64,000 bases of DNA from Massilia sp. Root351 (lineage in GTDB: Bacteria > Pseudomonadota > Gammaproteobacteria > Burkholderiales > Burkholderiaceae_D): the NCBI RefSeq assembly GCF_001425045.1, contig NZ_LMDJ01000001.1, forward strand, positions 62,001 through 126,000, written 5' to 3'. Positions within the stretch are counted from its first letter, which is position 1, and each line of letters opens with the position of its first letter. Of this stretch, positions 41,142 through 51,200 are shown piece by piece. The notes beneath the pieces are model-generated. The model searched no databases, was not told the origin of the DNA, and saw only the letters and a list, made by a program, of their open reading frames with translations. The position numbers and the translations under genes were made by a program.

Positions 41142-41726
41142 ATGGAAAATACCTCGACCAGCACCCGCATCCACCCGCTGATGGCTGTCGCCGCCGCGTC
41201 CGTCACCATCGCCAGCCTGGTTGGCGCCGCCGCCTTCGCCGGCCTGCTGCCCGGCGCGAAAAGCGATGTGGCGACTGTGCCCGCCACGGCTGCGGTGCAG
41301 GGCAGCGCGCCGGCCGAGCTGAGCCCCACCGCGCCGGCCACGCTGCCTGCAGGCAATGCGCTGGCCGTCCAGCCTGCCGCGGCGGCGCCAGCCCCGGCCC
41401 CCGCGCCGGCAGCGGCACCGGCGCCGGCGCCCAAGCAGGTCGTGCATCACAAGACCGTGGTGCACCATGAGTACGCGAAGCCTGTCCCGCAGCCGGCGCC
41501 GCAGGTGGCGCAGCAGCCCGCTGCGGCGCCCGCGCCTGCCGCCGAGCCTCAGAACAGTGCGCTCGGCATCGGCATCGGCGCGGTGGTGGGCGGCCTGGTG
41601 GGCAACCAGGTGGGCGGCGGCAAAGGCCGCACGCTGGCCACGGTGGCCGGCGCCATCGGCGGCGGCTACCTCGGCAACGAGATCGCCAAGCGCAACCAGG
41701 CCAGCTCGGCGCCTGAGCAGAAATAA
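41142..41726 (+). CDS. glycine zipper 2TM domain membrane protein
   Basis: A 194-residue protein. One N-terminal membrane segment (about 14-36) is followed by a long Ala/Pro-rich region with PAPAPAPAAAP repeats, a histidine-containing stretch, and a C-terminal glycine zipper (GIGIGAVVGGLVGNQVGGGKG) of the SlyB/Rickettsia-17-kDa type. Its start at 41142 has GGAG eight bases upstream. It has no lipobox. The function is probably cell-envelope related. Confidence 0.8.
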   Translation: MENTSTSTRIHPLMAVAAASVTIASLVGAAAFAGLLPGAKSDVATVPATAAVQGSAPAELSPTAPATLPAGNALAVQPAAAAPAPAPAPAAAPAPAPKQVVHHKTVVHHEYAKPVPQPAPQVAQQPAAAPAPAAEPQNSALGIGIGAVVGGLVGNQVGGGKGRTLATVAGAIGGGYLGNEIAKRNQASSAPEQK

Positions 41727-41764
41727 TGCGAGAATGCTGGGCTTAGCTACTGAGCAAGCCCAGC

Positions 41765-42928
41765 ATGACCGACTCCGCCGACGCATCCTCCCCCCCGTCC
41801 CCCGCCGCATCTGCCTCCCTGCCGGGGGCCGCGCCGGACAGCTACGCTGCGCCGCTGGCGGCGCGCGATGCGCGCCGCATTGCGCACTACGCCGCCGCGG
41901 CGGACGCTGAACGCTTGCTGCATCCCGTCCAGCAAGCCTTGCTGCACCGGCGCGGCTGGCTGAAAATGCTGGCGCCGCGCGCCTGCGGCGGCGCCGAACT
42001 GGCCTTGCCGGACGCGGTGCGGCTCGAGGAAGCGGTGGCCGCCATCGACGGCAGCATGGGCTGGGTGCTGACCCTGTGCGCCGGCGCCGGCTGGTTCGCC
42101 GGTTTCCTGCCGCCCGACACGGCGCGCGCCATCGTCGGCACGCGGCGCGTGTGCGTGGGCGGCAGCGGCGCGCCCACCGGCCATGCCGACCTGGAGGGCG
42201 ACGGCTACCGCATCAGCGGCCGCTGGGACTACGCCAGCGGCGCCCCCATGGCCACTCATTTCACCTTGAACGCGGTGTTGCGCGAACACGGCCGGCCGCT
42301 GCTGGACGAGCATGGCGCGCCGCGCATCCGCGCCTTCATTGTGCCGGCCGGGCAGGTGAAAATGGTGCCGTCGTGGGGCAGCATCGGCATGCGCGCCAGC
42401 GCCTCGCACAGCTACCGCATCGCCGGACAGTGGCTGCACCGCGACCATGGTTTTTCCATCGGCGCGGCCAGCGCCACGGCGGACGGTCCGTTGTACCGCT
42501 TCCCGTTCTACTCGCTGGCTTTCGTCACGCTGGCCGCCAACATGGCCGGCATGGCCGCCCATTTCATGCAGCTGGCGCGGCCCGCGATGAGCCGCCGCAA
42601 GCATTCCATGTCCGGCTTGCCGCTGCTGGAGGCGCCGGGCGTGGCGGCGCTGCTGGAGGCGAAACAGCATTCCTTCGCGGCCGCGCGCAAGCATTTCTAT
42701 TGGGTGCTGGAGCGCGCCTGGGCGCTGGTGGCGGCGGGCGCGCAACTGGGCGCGGCCGACATGGCGGGACTGCAAGCCGCTTCGCTGGCGCTGGTGGCCG
42801 TGTCGCGCCAGGCGGTGGACGAACTGTATCCCTATTGCGGCCTGTACGCCGCCCACGAAGAGAGCGAAATCAACCGCGTCTGGCGCGACTTCCACACCGC
42901 CAGCCAGCACTCGCTGCTGCTGCCCTGA
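41765..42928 (+). CDS. acyl-CoA dehydrogenase-like flavoprotein
   Basis: A 387-residue protein of the acyl-CoA dehydrogenase fold, closer in pattern to flavin-dependent monooxygenases (HsaA/DszC type) than to true dehydrogenases. Visible blocks: EEAVAAIDGSMGWVLTLCAG, ISGRWDYASGA (flavin-contact loop), and GMRASASHSYRI. The N-terminal 30 residues are Ser/Ala/Pro-rich. It converges with the acyl-CoA synthetase gene; substrate unknown. Confidence 0.82.
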   Translation: MTDSADASSPPSPAASASLPGAAPDSYAAPLAARDARRIAHYAAAADAERLLHPVQQALLHRRGWLKMLAPRACGGAELALPDAVRLEEAVAAIDGSMGWVLTLCAGAGWFAGFLPPDTARAIVGTRRVCVGGSGAPTGHADLEGDGYRISGRWDYASGAPMATHFTLNAVLREHGRPLLDEHGAPRIRAFIVPAGQVKMVPSWGSIGMRASASHSYRIAGQWLHRDHGFSIGAASATADGPLYRFPFYSLAFVTLAANMAGMAAHFMQLARPAMSRRKHSMSGLPLLEAPGVAALLEAKQHSFAAARKHFYWVLERAWALVAAGAQLGAADMAGLQAASLALVAVSRQAVDELYPYCGLYAAHEESEINRVWRDFHTASQHSLLLP

Positions 42929-42941
42929 GCCGGCTGCCGCG

Positions 42942-44639
42942 CTAGGCCGCTTCCCGCAGTTCCCTGCGCAGGATCTTGCCGACATTGGACTTCGGCAGCG
43001 CGTCGCGGAACTCGATGTATTTCGGCTTCTTGTAGGCGGTCAGCTGCGCCTTGCAGTAGTCCATCAGCTGCGCCTGGGTGAGCGCGGCGTTGCGGCGCAC
43101 CACGAACAGCTTGACCGCTTCGCCCGAGCCGGAATCTGGCACGCCGATGCAGGCGCACTCCAGCACGTCCGGGTGCGCCGCCACCACGCCTTCCACTTCG
43201 TTCGGGTAGACGTTGAAGCCGGACACCAGGATCATGTCCTTCTTGCGGTCGACGATTTTCACGTAGCCGCGTTCGTCCATGACGCCGACGTCGCCCGATT
43301 TGAAATAGCCGCTGGCGGTCATCGCTTGCGCGGTCTCGTCGGGCCGGTTCCAATAGCCCGCCATCACTTGCGGGCCGCGTATTGCGATTTCCCCCGCTTG
43401 GCCTGGCGGCAGCGGCTGGCCGTGGTCGTCCAGGATGGCCACTTCGGTGGACGGCACCGGCAGGCCGATGGTGCCGGAGAACTCGCCTTGGCCGGGCGGG
43501 CACAGCGTGGCGGTGGGCGACGTTTCGGACAGGCCGTAGCCTTCCAGGATAGGCACGCCGGTGATGCCGCGCCAGCGGTCGCTGACCGCCTTCTGCACCG
43601 CCATGCCGCCGCCCAGCGTGATGCGCAGGCCGGAGAAGTCCAGCTTGGAAAAGCCGGGCTGGTTCAGCAGGCCGTTGAACAGCGTGTTCACACCGGGGAA
43701 GAAGTTCACGCGGTACCGCGACAGTTCCTTGACGAAGCCGGCCATGTCGCGCGGATTGGGGATCAGCAGGTTGGTGGCGCCCCAGCGCGCGCCCATCAAC
43801 ATGCAGGCGTTCAGCGCCAGGATGTGGTACAGAGGCAGTGCGCACACGGTCACCAGTGCGCCGCCCGCCTGCGCCTGGCGCAGCGCCGGACCGGCCCAGG
43901 CGTCGTTCTGCAGCATATTGGCGATGACGTTGCGGTGCGTCAGCGTGGCGCCCTTGGACACGCCGGTGGTGCCGCCGGTGTACTGCAGGAAGGCGACGTC
44001 GCCGTGTTGCGGTTGCACCGGCCGCAACGGCAGCGCGGCGCCCTGTTGCAGCGCCTGGCGAAAGGGAACCGCGCCAGGCAGGCGGTAGGCCGGCACCATT
44101 TTTTTCACCCGGCGCAGCACCAGGTTTACCAGCGCGCCTTTGAGCGTGCCGAGCATGTCGCCCATGGTGGCCAGCACAACGTGCTTGATGTCCGGCGCGC
44201 CGTCCGCGAGTACCTGTTCCAGCGTTCCCGCGAAGTTCTCCAGGATGATGATGGCTTCGGCGCCGGAGTCCTTCAGCTGGTGCGCCAGTTCGCGCGGCGT
44301 GTACAGCGGATTGACGTTGACCACGGTGCAGCCGGCGCGCAGGATGGCGGCCACCGCGATCGGATACTGCAGCAGGTTTGGCATCATCACCGCCACCCGC
44401 GCGCCCTGGCCCAGGCCGCGCTGCTGCAGCCACGCCGCCAGGCTGCGCGAGTGGCCGTCCAGCTCCGCGTAGGTGAGCGCGCTGCCCATGCAGACGTAGG
44501 CATTGCGCGCGGCAAAGCGCGCGAAGGACTCGTCGAACAACTGCAGCAGCGAGCGGTATTGTTCCGGGTCGATGGTGGCCGGGACGCCTTCCGGATAGGA
44601 CTTGAGCCAGCGCAGGTCTTGGTCAACTTCAGGATGCAT
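42942..44639 (-). CDS. long-chain acyl-CoA synthetase (AMP-binding, FadD-like)
   Basis: A 565-residue adenylating enzyme. P-loop motif YTGGTTGVSKGA near residue 220, the EGYGLSETSP motif near 345 and the C-terminal catalytic lysine in LPKSNVGKILRR. It activates fatty acids with CoA and ATP. Its ATG overlaps the stop of the HxlR gene upstream by 11 bases, so the regulator probably controls it. Confidence 0.9.
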   Translation of the reverse strand: MHPEVDQDLRWLKSYPEGVPATIDPEQYRSLLQLFDESFARFAARNAYVCMGSALTYAELDGHSRSLAAWLQQRGLGQGARVAVMMPNLLQYPIAVAAILRAGCTVVNVNPLYTPRELAHQLKDSGAEAIIILENFAGTLEQVLADGAPDIKHVVLATMGDMLGTLKGALVNLVLRRVKKMVPAYRLPGAVPFRQALQQGAALPLRPVQPQHGDVAFLQYTGGTTGVSKGATLTHRNVIANMLQNDAWAGPALRQAQAGGALVTVCALPLYHILALNACMLMGARWGATNLLIPNPRDMAGFVKELSRYRVNFFPGVNTLFNGLLNQPGFSKLDFSGLRITLGGGMAVQKAVSDRWRGITGVPILEGYGLSETSPTATLCPPGQGEFSGTIGLPVPSTEVAILDDHGQPLPPGQAGEIAIRGPQVMAGYWNRPDETAQAMTASGYFKSGDVGVMDERGYVKIVDRKKDMILVSGFNVYPNEVEGVVAAHPDVLECACIGVPDSGSGEAVKLFVVRRNAALTQAQLMDYCKAQLTAYKKPKYIEFRDALPKSNVGKILRRELREAA

Positions 44640-45135
44640 CTCTTATGGTCTCCTCTCGTATCCGCATCAATGCGTGCGTGCTGTCGTCGGCGCCGGGGCC
44701 GGCCACCGTGTCGATCTGGTCCGGCATCAGCTGGCGCCCGTCGGCCGACAGGATGCCCACGCCGGCCACCGGCAGCCCGGTGGCGCGTTCCACCATGGTC
44801 AGGCGCGCGCCCTTGGGGTTGGGCGCCCATTGTTCGCCCCAGAGCGTCATGGCGGCCAGGATGGGGTAGAGCGAGCGGCCCTTGTCGGTCAGCAGGTAGT
44901 GCAGTACGCGGCCGTCGTCCGGGGCCGGCTGGCGCAGCAGGATGCCGCTGTCGACCAGGCGGTTCAGGCGCTGCGTCAGGATGCTGGTGCTGATGCCCAG
45001 GTGCTGCTGGAATTCCTGGAAGCGGCGCATGCCGCAGAAGGCGTTGCGCAGGATGACGAAAGTCCACCATTCGCCCACCTGCTCCAGCGTCTGGGCGATG
45101 GGGCAGTTCTTGTCGGCGAAGGAGGTTTTGCTCAT
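44629..45135 (-). CDS. HxlR family transcriptional regulator with C-terminal extension
   Basis: A 168-residue winged-HTH regulator; family core runs to about residue 115 (CPIAQTLEQVGEWWTFVILR at the N terminus, a Cys that often senses oxidants or aldehydes in this family). About 50 residues beyond the core form an uncommon extension. It overlaps the synthetase gene by 11 bases; the inverted repeat at 45177-45199 may be its operator. Confidence 0.9.
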   Translation of the reverse strand: MSKTSFADKNCPIAQTLEQVGEWWTFVILRNAFCGMRRFQEFQQHLGISTSILTQRLNRLVDSGILLRQPAPDDGRVLHYLLTDKGRSLYPILAAMTLWGEQWAPNPKGARLTMVERATGLPVAGVGILSADGRQLMPDQIDTVAGPGADDSTHALMRIREETIRDAS

Positions 45136-45166
45136 CGATGCGGCCTGCTTGGTGAAGTTACAACGA

Positions 45167-46111
45167 CTATAGTAAATTCACTTCGGTTACGCAAGTGAAA
45201 TTTGCGGCGGGGGCGATGCCGATGCAGCGCACGAAGGCGGCGAAGACGGCGGGATCGAAATGGCCTTCGCGGGTCCAGGCCGCCATGCGCCGCAGCGCGT
45301 CCGGCGGGCTCCAGGGCGCCTTGTAGGGACGCTGCGAGGTGATGGCGTCGTACACGTCGCAGACCGCGCCCATGCGGGCCTGCAGGCTGATGTCGGCGCC
45401 GGCCAGGCGCGACGGGTAGCCCATGCCGTCGTAGCGTTCGTGGTGGTGCAGGCAGACGTCCGCCACCACCGCCGGCAGGCCGCCTGCCGCGTTCAGCAGC
45501 GCGTGCCCGGTCACCGGGTGCAGCTTGACCGCTTCGAACTCGGCCGGGCTGAGCCGGTCGGGCTTGTTCAGGATCTCCGGCGGCACCGTGGCCTTGCCGA
45601 TGTCGTGCAGCAGGCCGGCCAGGCCGCATTCGCGCACCGCGCCGGGGGCCATGCCCATATGCTGGGCTAGCGCTACCATCAGCGTGCAGACGGCGACCGA
45701 ATGGGTGTAGGTGTAGTCGTCGCTGGTGCGCAGCCGGATCAGGCTCAGCATGGCGCCGGGATGGTGCGAGAGGGAGCCGATGATGTCGTCCACCAGCGGC
45801 AGGGTGGACGCCAGCGCGCCCGGCAGCGCGGCGGCGTCGCCCGCGCGCGCCTGGCTGAACAGCGCGCAGACGGCCGCGCGCGCGCGGTCCACCAGTTCGG
45901 CGGCGCGCGCCAGCTCGTTGCCGCTTGCGGCGACGCCTTTGGCGGGGTCGATCCACATTTCCTCCACCGCGCTGGCCTGCAGCCTGGCCAGCATGTCGCT
46001 GTCGCGGATCAGGAAGGAGCGTTGCCAGAATGGATGGCTATACCAGCTGCCGCACAATGCCTGCACATACATGCCGACGCGGGCTTGCTCGCGCGTGATT
46101 TTCTTGAACAT
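45167..46111 (-). CDS. HD-GYP cyclic di-GMP phosphodiesterase with DUF3391
   Basis: A 314-residue protein. An N-terminal DUF3391-type domain (about 1-110) is followed by HD-GYP with HDIGK near residue 168 and the HHERYDGMGYP motif near 227, retaining metal and GYP residues. It should hydrolyse cyclic di-GMP. The tail is short and it has no membrane segment. Its 3' end overlaps the likely HxlR control region. It balances the diguanylate cyclase at 25228-27102. Confidence 0.92.
   Translation of the reverse strand: MFKKITREQARVGMYVQALCGSWYSHPFWQRSFLIRDSDMLARLQASAVEEMWIDPAKGVAASGNELARAAELVDRARAAVCALFSQARAGDAAALPGALASTLPLVDDIIGSLSHHPGAMLSLIRLRTSDDYTYTHSVAVCTLMVALAQHMGMAPGAVRECGLAGLLHDIGKATVPPEILNKPDRLSPAEFEAVKLHPVTGHALLNAAGGLPAVVADVCLHHHERYDGMGYPSRLAGADISLQARMGAVCDVYDAITSQRPYKAPWSPPDALRRMAAWTREGHFDPAVFAAFVRCIGIAPAANFTCVTEVNLL
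45177..45199. promoter_or_regulatory. inverted repeat TTCACTT-N9-AAGTGAA upstream of the HxlR gene
   Basis: Seven-base perfect arms separated by nine bases, 42 bases upstream of the HxlR start codon and inside the 3' end of the HD-GYP gene. Likely an autoregulatory operator of the HxlR protein, as this family binds such palindromes. Confidence 0.45.
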
Positions 46112-46269
46112 ATCCGGAGGTCTTTCAATTGCATCAGATCAGTATCAAGGCGATCACAAGCAAACCCCAAAGACAGGCTCTGATAAAAATCATCGAATTG
46201 ATCTATTGCTGAAGAGCAGAATGATGGCTGCCTGATTATTGAATGCCACTTGTAAAATATATTTTCAAT

Positions 46270-46300
46270 TTGTGAACTCTTAAAGATCGGGTGCTATAAT
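46270..46300 (+). promoter_or_regulatory. promoter with extended -10 upstream of the AraC gene
   Basis: TTGTGA at 46270-46275 and TGCTATAAT (TATAAT at 46295-46300) are spaced 19 bases apart in an AT-rich stretch. The whole 307-base gap 46112-46418 between HD-GYP and AraC genes carries no gene and appears to be the divergent control region. Confidence 0.5.
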
Positions 46301-46418
46301 TTTTATCTGAATCAGTTGGCGCTGAATTGCAAAATGACCAATATACTTCCTTTTGGGAAATGTTCATAGGTCGATACCGGACATTCTTCAGGTCAGTTCA
46401 GGACAGGTTAAAAGAGAG

Positions 46419-47513
46419 ATGAATCAGTCAGTCAAGGTCAGTCAATTGCTTCAGGATTCCAGCCCGTCCCCCGCCGCGCCCGCGCCCTACAGCCACGGCG
46501 TGCGCTTCTATCCCGCTCACCTGGTGGTGTTCCTGCTGAACCACCTGGCTGCGCGCGGCGTGGCTGCGCAGCAGGCGCTGGCCGGCAGCGGCATCGGGGA
46601 GGACGAGATGCGTGTCGCTGCGACGCGCTTTTCCGTGCTGCAGATGGTGGCGGTGATCCGCAACGCCATCCGCTATGCGCCGGACGCCGCGCTGCAAGTG
46701 GGCACTTGCTTCAATGCCTCGGCCTGCGGAATTTTCGGGTTTGCCCTGCTGAGCAGTCCGAACCGCAGGGCGCTGCTGCAAGCCATATTGAAATACGATT
46801 GCCTGATCGACCCGCTGACGAGCCTGCGTTATGCAGGCAAGGATTGCTGGGCCGTTTGGCAAATCGAGCCCAAGCTGGCCTGCGCCCCCACCGATCCCTT
46901 ATACCGTTTCGTCGTCGAATTGAAAATGTCGTGTTTTAAATCGATGGTGCGGGATTTATATGGCGACGGCTTTGAATTTAAAAGCATCAGGCTGCGATTC
47001 GCCGCGCCGCCGCATGCGGCAGAATATATGGCGATATTCAACTGCGAGATATTATTTGAGCAGGAAAGAAATGAAATCGTTTTCAGCGAAATGCAGACCA
47101 TAAAGGAGCGGCCGGAAGCGGACGCCATCACGCACGCGATGATGCTGGAATTGTGCGAGCAGTCCTTGCAGAAGATGACGCGCAACGCCACTGCGGCGGG
47201 CGCCGTGCTGATGATATTGCTGGGCTGCTCGGGAGTATTTCCCAACATAGACGAAATAGCGCAGGAATTGGCGGTGAACGCCCGCACCTTGCGCCGCCGG
47301 CTGGAGGCGGAAGGCACCACGTATAGTGAAATCCTGTCGCGCCACCGCATGCAGCTGGCGCTCAGTTATTTAAGAACCAGCGACCTGAATAATAATGAAA
47401 TCGCGGCGCGCCTGGGTTATAGCGACGCGACCAATTTCAGGCGCGCCTTCGTCTCGTGGGCGGGTGCGCCGCCCAGCCATTTCCGGCCGGCGGGCGACCT
47501 TGCCGGCCCCTAG
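46419..47513 (+). CDS. AraC family transcriptional regulator (OruR/ArgR-like)
   Basis: A 364-residue regulator with an N-terminal Arabinose_bd-type ligand domain (about 25-220) and a C-terminal double HTH (ELAVNARTLRRRLEAEGTTY, then AARLGYSDATNFRRAFVSW) of the AraC/XylS family. The start at 46419 has AAAGAGAG upstream. It is divergent from the HD-GYP gene. The regulated genes are not evident. Confidence 0.9.
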   Translation: MNQSVKVSQLLQDSSPSPAAPAPYSHGVRFYPAHLVVFLLNHLAARGVAAQQALAGSGIGEDEMRVAATRFSVLQMVAVIRNAIRYAPDAALQVGTCFNASACGIFGFALLSSPNRRALLQAILKYDCLIDPLTSLRYAGKDCWAVWQIEPKLACAPTDPLYRFVVELKMSCFKSMVRDLYGDGFEFKSIRLRFAAPPHAAEYMAIFNCEILFEQERNEIVFSEMQTIKERPEADAITHAMMLELCEQSLQKMTRNATAAGAVLMILLGCSGVFPNIDEIAQELAVNARTLRRRLEAEGTTYSEILSRHRMQLALSYLRTSDLNNNEIAARLGYSDATNFRRAFVSWAGAPPSHFRPAGDLAGP

Positions 47514-47594
47514 GGCCGGTTCCTCGGCCTTGGCAAAGCGCCAGGCGCGCTTCCGCCGCCGCCGGGGCGTATCCGGTGAAGGCCAGCTCGATGA

Positions 47595-48224
47595 TCAGAG
47601 CTGCATGATGCCGCGCCGTACCGCGATCGCCACGGCTTCCGAGCGGCCGCTGGCGCCCAGCTTGTCCAGGATGTGCTTCATATGCGCCTTCACCGTTTCT
47701 TCTGAAATGAACAGCTGACCGGCGATGTCCTTGTTGCGGTGGCCGCGGGCGACCTTGCACAGCACCTCGATCTCCCGCGCCGTCAGGCCGGACTCGCCGG
47801 TGTAGTGGGCAAGCTGCGCTGCCACGTCCGCCGGAATGCACCGCCTGCCTTGATGGGCCTGGCGGATGATCGCCGTCAGCTCGTGCGGCAATGTACTTTT
47901 AAGGACATAGCCGTGCGCCCCGCCGCGCAGGCAGCGCTGAATGTCCACGTCCCCTTCGGCGGTGGTGAAGATGATGACGTTCGCTTGCGGATCCTCGGCG
48001 CGGATTGCCGCCAGGACTTCGATACCGCCGATATCGGGCAGACGCAGATCGAGCAGCGTAATGGCCGGCCTGTGCTGGCGGTACAGTGCCAACGCTTCGC
48101 CGCCTTTGGCCGCTTGCGCCACGACATGCATGTCGGGCTGATCGTTGATCACCTTCGACACGCCTTCGCGCATCAGCGGATGGTCATCGACGACGAGCAA
48201 GCTGATTTTGGCGGGTTCGCTCAT
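47595..48224 (-). CDS. NarL/FixJ-type response regulator
   Basis: A 209-residue regulator. The receiver has acidic VDDHP, phospho-accepting Asp in LLDLRLP (near residue 58) and Lys in LKSTLP. The LuxR-type HTH lies at about 145-205 (GLTAREIEVLCKVARG). It starts with ATG overlapping the TGA of the kinase gene (a GTG one codon earlier is possible), so it pairs with the kinase at 48224-51337. Confidence 0.92.
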   Translation of the reverse strand: MSEPAKISLLVVDDHPLMREGVSKVINDQPDMHVVAQAAKGGEALALYRQHRPAITLLDLRLPDIGGIEVLAAIRAEDPQANVIIFTTAEGDVDIQRCLRGGAHGYVLKSTLPHELTAIIRQAHQGRRCIPADVAAQLAHYTGESGLTAREIEVLCKVARGHRNKDIAGQLFISEETVKAHMKHILDKLGASGRSEAVAIAVRRGIMQL

Positions 48225-51200
48225 CACATCGGTCCTTTGGCGTCGTCAGTGGCAGCCTGTCTGCGCGGGAAGCAGTGTGCGACCTTCTTAGAAAGCCGTT
48301 TCAGCATGCCGTAGTGGTGTTCTGCGTACACCATCTTTCCTGGAACGGCCAGTTCCACCACGGTACCGCCAGTCGACCCGCTCCCTATGGTCAACTTTGC
48401 ATGGATGCGGCAAGCCCGCTCCTGCATGCCCAGCAAGCCGAAGTGCCCGGGCCTGCCGCTCCTGGCGATATCGGGTGCGATCCCTGTTCCATTGTCGGTG
48501 ATGCGCACGATCAGCCTGTGCGCGTAAACCAGCACGACGTTCAGCTTATCGCCGCCTGAATGCCTGAGGCCATTGAGGATGGCTTCGTTCCCGATGCGAT
48601 ACACTTCCTCGCGCACGATGGGATGCAGGTCGCGCGCCCTGCCTTCAACAAACACTGTAAATCGCATCGACGCCGGGACGCCGAGCGATTCGGCGGCGCA
48701 CTGGAATGCCTGGGCGAGGTCGTTCTTTTCCACCGTGGACGAACGCAGGTCGTTCAGTGCCGCGCGCGCCTCCACGGTCGCCTTCGCGAGCCAGTTGGAG
48801 ATGCTGACGATAGCGTCGTTGAGTTCCCCGGGTTTTTTGGATTCCGCATCGTGGCGCGCGTGATCGGCTATCAGCTTGGTGGCCTGTATCGATTGCAGTA
48901 TGGTGTCATGCAGCTCTGCCGCAAGCCGGGTGCGCTCGGCGGTCCGCTCATCAAACCGCGCGGTGAGGGCGGCAGCAATTTGCCGCACCCTGATACGGTA
49001 TGCCAGATAGAAGATCATGACGGTCAAGGCAGCGGCCAGGGCGCGGAACCACGTGGTCTGATAATACGCCGGGGTAACCGTGAACTGAATCGCTGCGCCG
49101 GTGTCGTTCCAGACGCCGTCATTGTTGCAGGCGATCACGTTGAAGCGGTAGCTCCCTGGCCGCAGATCGTTGTAGAACGCCTGGCGCCGGTTGCCCGGTT
49201 CCTGCCAGGTGGCGTCATGCCCGTCAAGCTTGTAACGGAATTTGACCTTCTGGGGCAGTGCATAGCTCAGCGCTACGTAGTCGATCTGGATGTCTTTCGT
49301 CAGCGCGGGCAAGCGCAGGCCGTCCGCGAGCGCGTAGCGCTTGCGGTCGGCGATGATTGCTTCGATATGTACCGGCGGCGGGACGCGGTTAGCCGGCAAG
49401 CGGCGCGGATCGATGACTTGCAAGGTCCTGTCATTGGCAAACCACAGCCGGCCATCAGTCGATTTCGCGACCTCGGGAGAGAAGGGCGACGAACCTGCGA
49501 CGTAACCGTCCAGCAAGCCGAAAAGCCGGAACTTCACCACGGCATTCGGACTGCTCCACCAGGTGTTCAATTCCGAGGCGGGAATGGCGATCACCCCGCA
49601 GCTTGCGTAGACCCACAGGGTGCCGGCATCGTCTTTAATCAACGATTCGGTACGGTTGCAGGGCAGTCCGTTGCGGCTGTCCATGATCCGTAGCACGTTG
49701 TCCTTCCAGCGCGCAATGCCACGAGACGTTGCCCCCCATAATGAGCCGTCGCGCTCCATCCACATTCCGCCGATACCATTGCCATCCCCCGCGCTGGCCA
49801 CCACCGTCATTTTTCCGCCCGTGTAGCGCTGCAGGTCGCCGCGCGCTCCGCCGATCCAAACGCCCTCGCGGACGTCGGCCTCGATCGCCCGGCCCGTCGC
49901 GGACTTCGGGACCGGAATGGATTCGAGCACTTGCGCGCCGCGGATTTTATGGAGTGTTTGCGGACTGCCGGTCGTCACGGCCCAAATGTTCTGCTCTCCG
50001 TCCTGCACGATGCCGATGACGACGCCGAGCGCGCCGCCGTCGGGTTTGGTCACCATCCGGGAGCGGCCTTCCTCTCTCACCACCAGATTCACATCGACGC
50101 CATACCACAGCCTGTCCCGGTGGTCGATCAACATCGCCGTGATCTGCTTGCCCAGCAGATCGTCCCCAGTGAGCGAGTGGAGGCGTTTGTCGTCCTTCAG
50201 GAAATCCAGCGCGTTGCCATTGCCGACCCAGAGCCCACCGTCGCGCGTGGCGGCCACGCTGGCCACATGGTCGCCGCTCAGTCCCTGCTGGGCGGTCAAT
50301 GAAACGATAGGCAAATCGCGGAAGCGGTCGATGCCTTGCGATGATGCGACCCAGATATTCCCTTCGCGGTCTTCAAACAACGCATCCGGGGACTCGCTGG
50401 CCAGTCCATCATGCCGGCTGAAACGATCCACCGCGTTACGCTGCACGTGGTAGATGCCGTCGCGGACCGTCGCCACCCAGAGGCCGCCTGAGCGGTCGGC
50501 ATGCAGGGCACTGACAGCCCAGGCTGTCCCGTTGGCATCGTGGGCCCGGAAGCCGCGCCATGCACCATCCTGCAATCGTTGCAGCCCGAGCCCTTCGCCG
50601 CTTTGTCCCACGCCGACCAGCACGCTGCCGTCGGCCTGGCGCAGCAGTGCCAGTACACCGGTCGCGCCCGACGCGGAGGCGAGGGGCGGCGGCAAATGCG
50701 GGGTGATCTGTTGTGGCGTCCAGTGGTACACGCCATGAACCGTACCCAGCCACATTCCTCCTGAGCCGTCCTCGGCGAGCGCTGCCAGGCCGTCCGTTTT
50801 GAATGGGAGACCTTCTTTGGCGCCGAAGCAGCTGATGGCGGCTTCCGTGATGCGGCAGAGCGGCGCGTCGTCCGGGGCGATCAGCCTGGACTTGGCGATC
50901 CAGACGTTGCCGGCGCGGTCTTCGACGATCTGGTTGATCTGTGCGCGGAGCGGGTACTTCTTCGCGCTGCCGTTCTTGACGCGGTATAGCCAGCGGGGCG
51001 TGCCGACCCATAAGCTGCCGTCCCGTGCCGCCAGCAGACTCAGGATGGCGCATTCGCAGAGGGCGTCTCCTGCCGGCGCCACCCAGGGCACAAAGCGCGC
51101 GCCGTCGAAGCGGACCAGGCCTCCCCCTGTCCCTACCCAAAGGTAGCCGTCGGTCGTCTGCGCGATTGCATGGGGAATGCCAGGCAGTTCGCCGTCGGCC

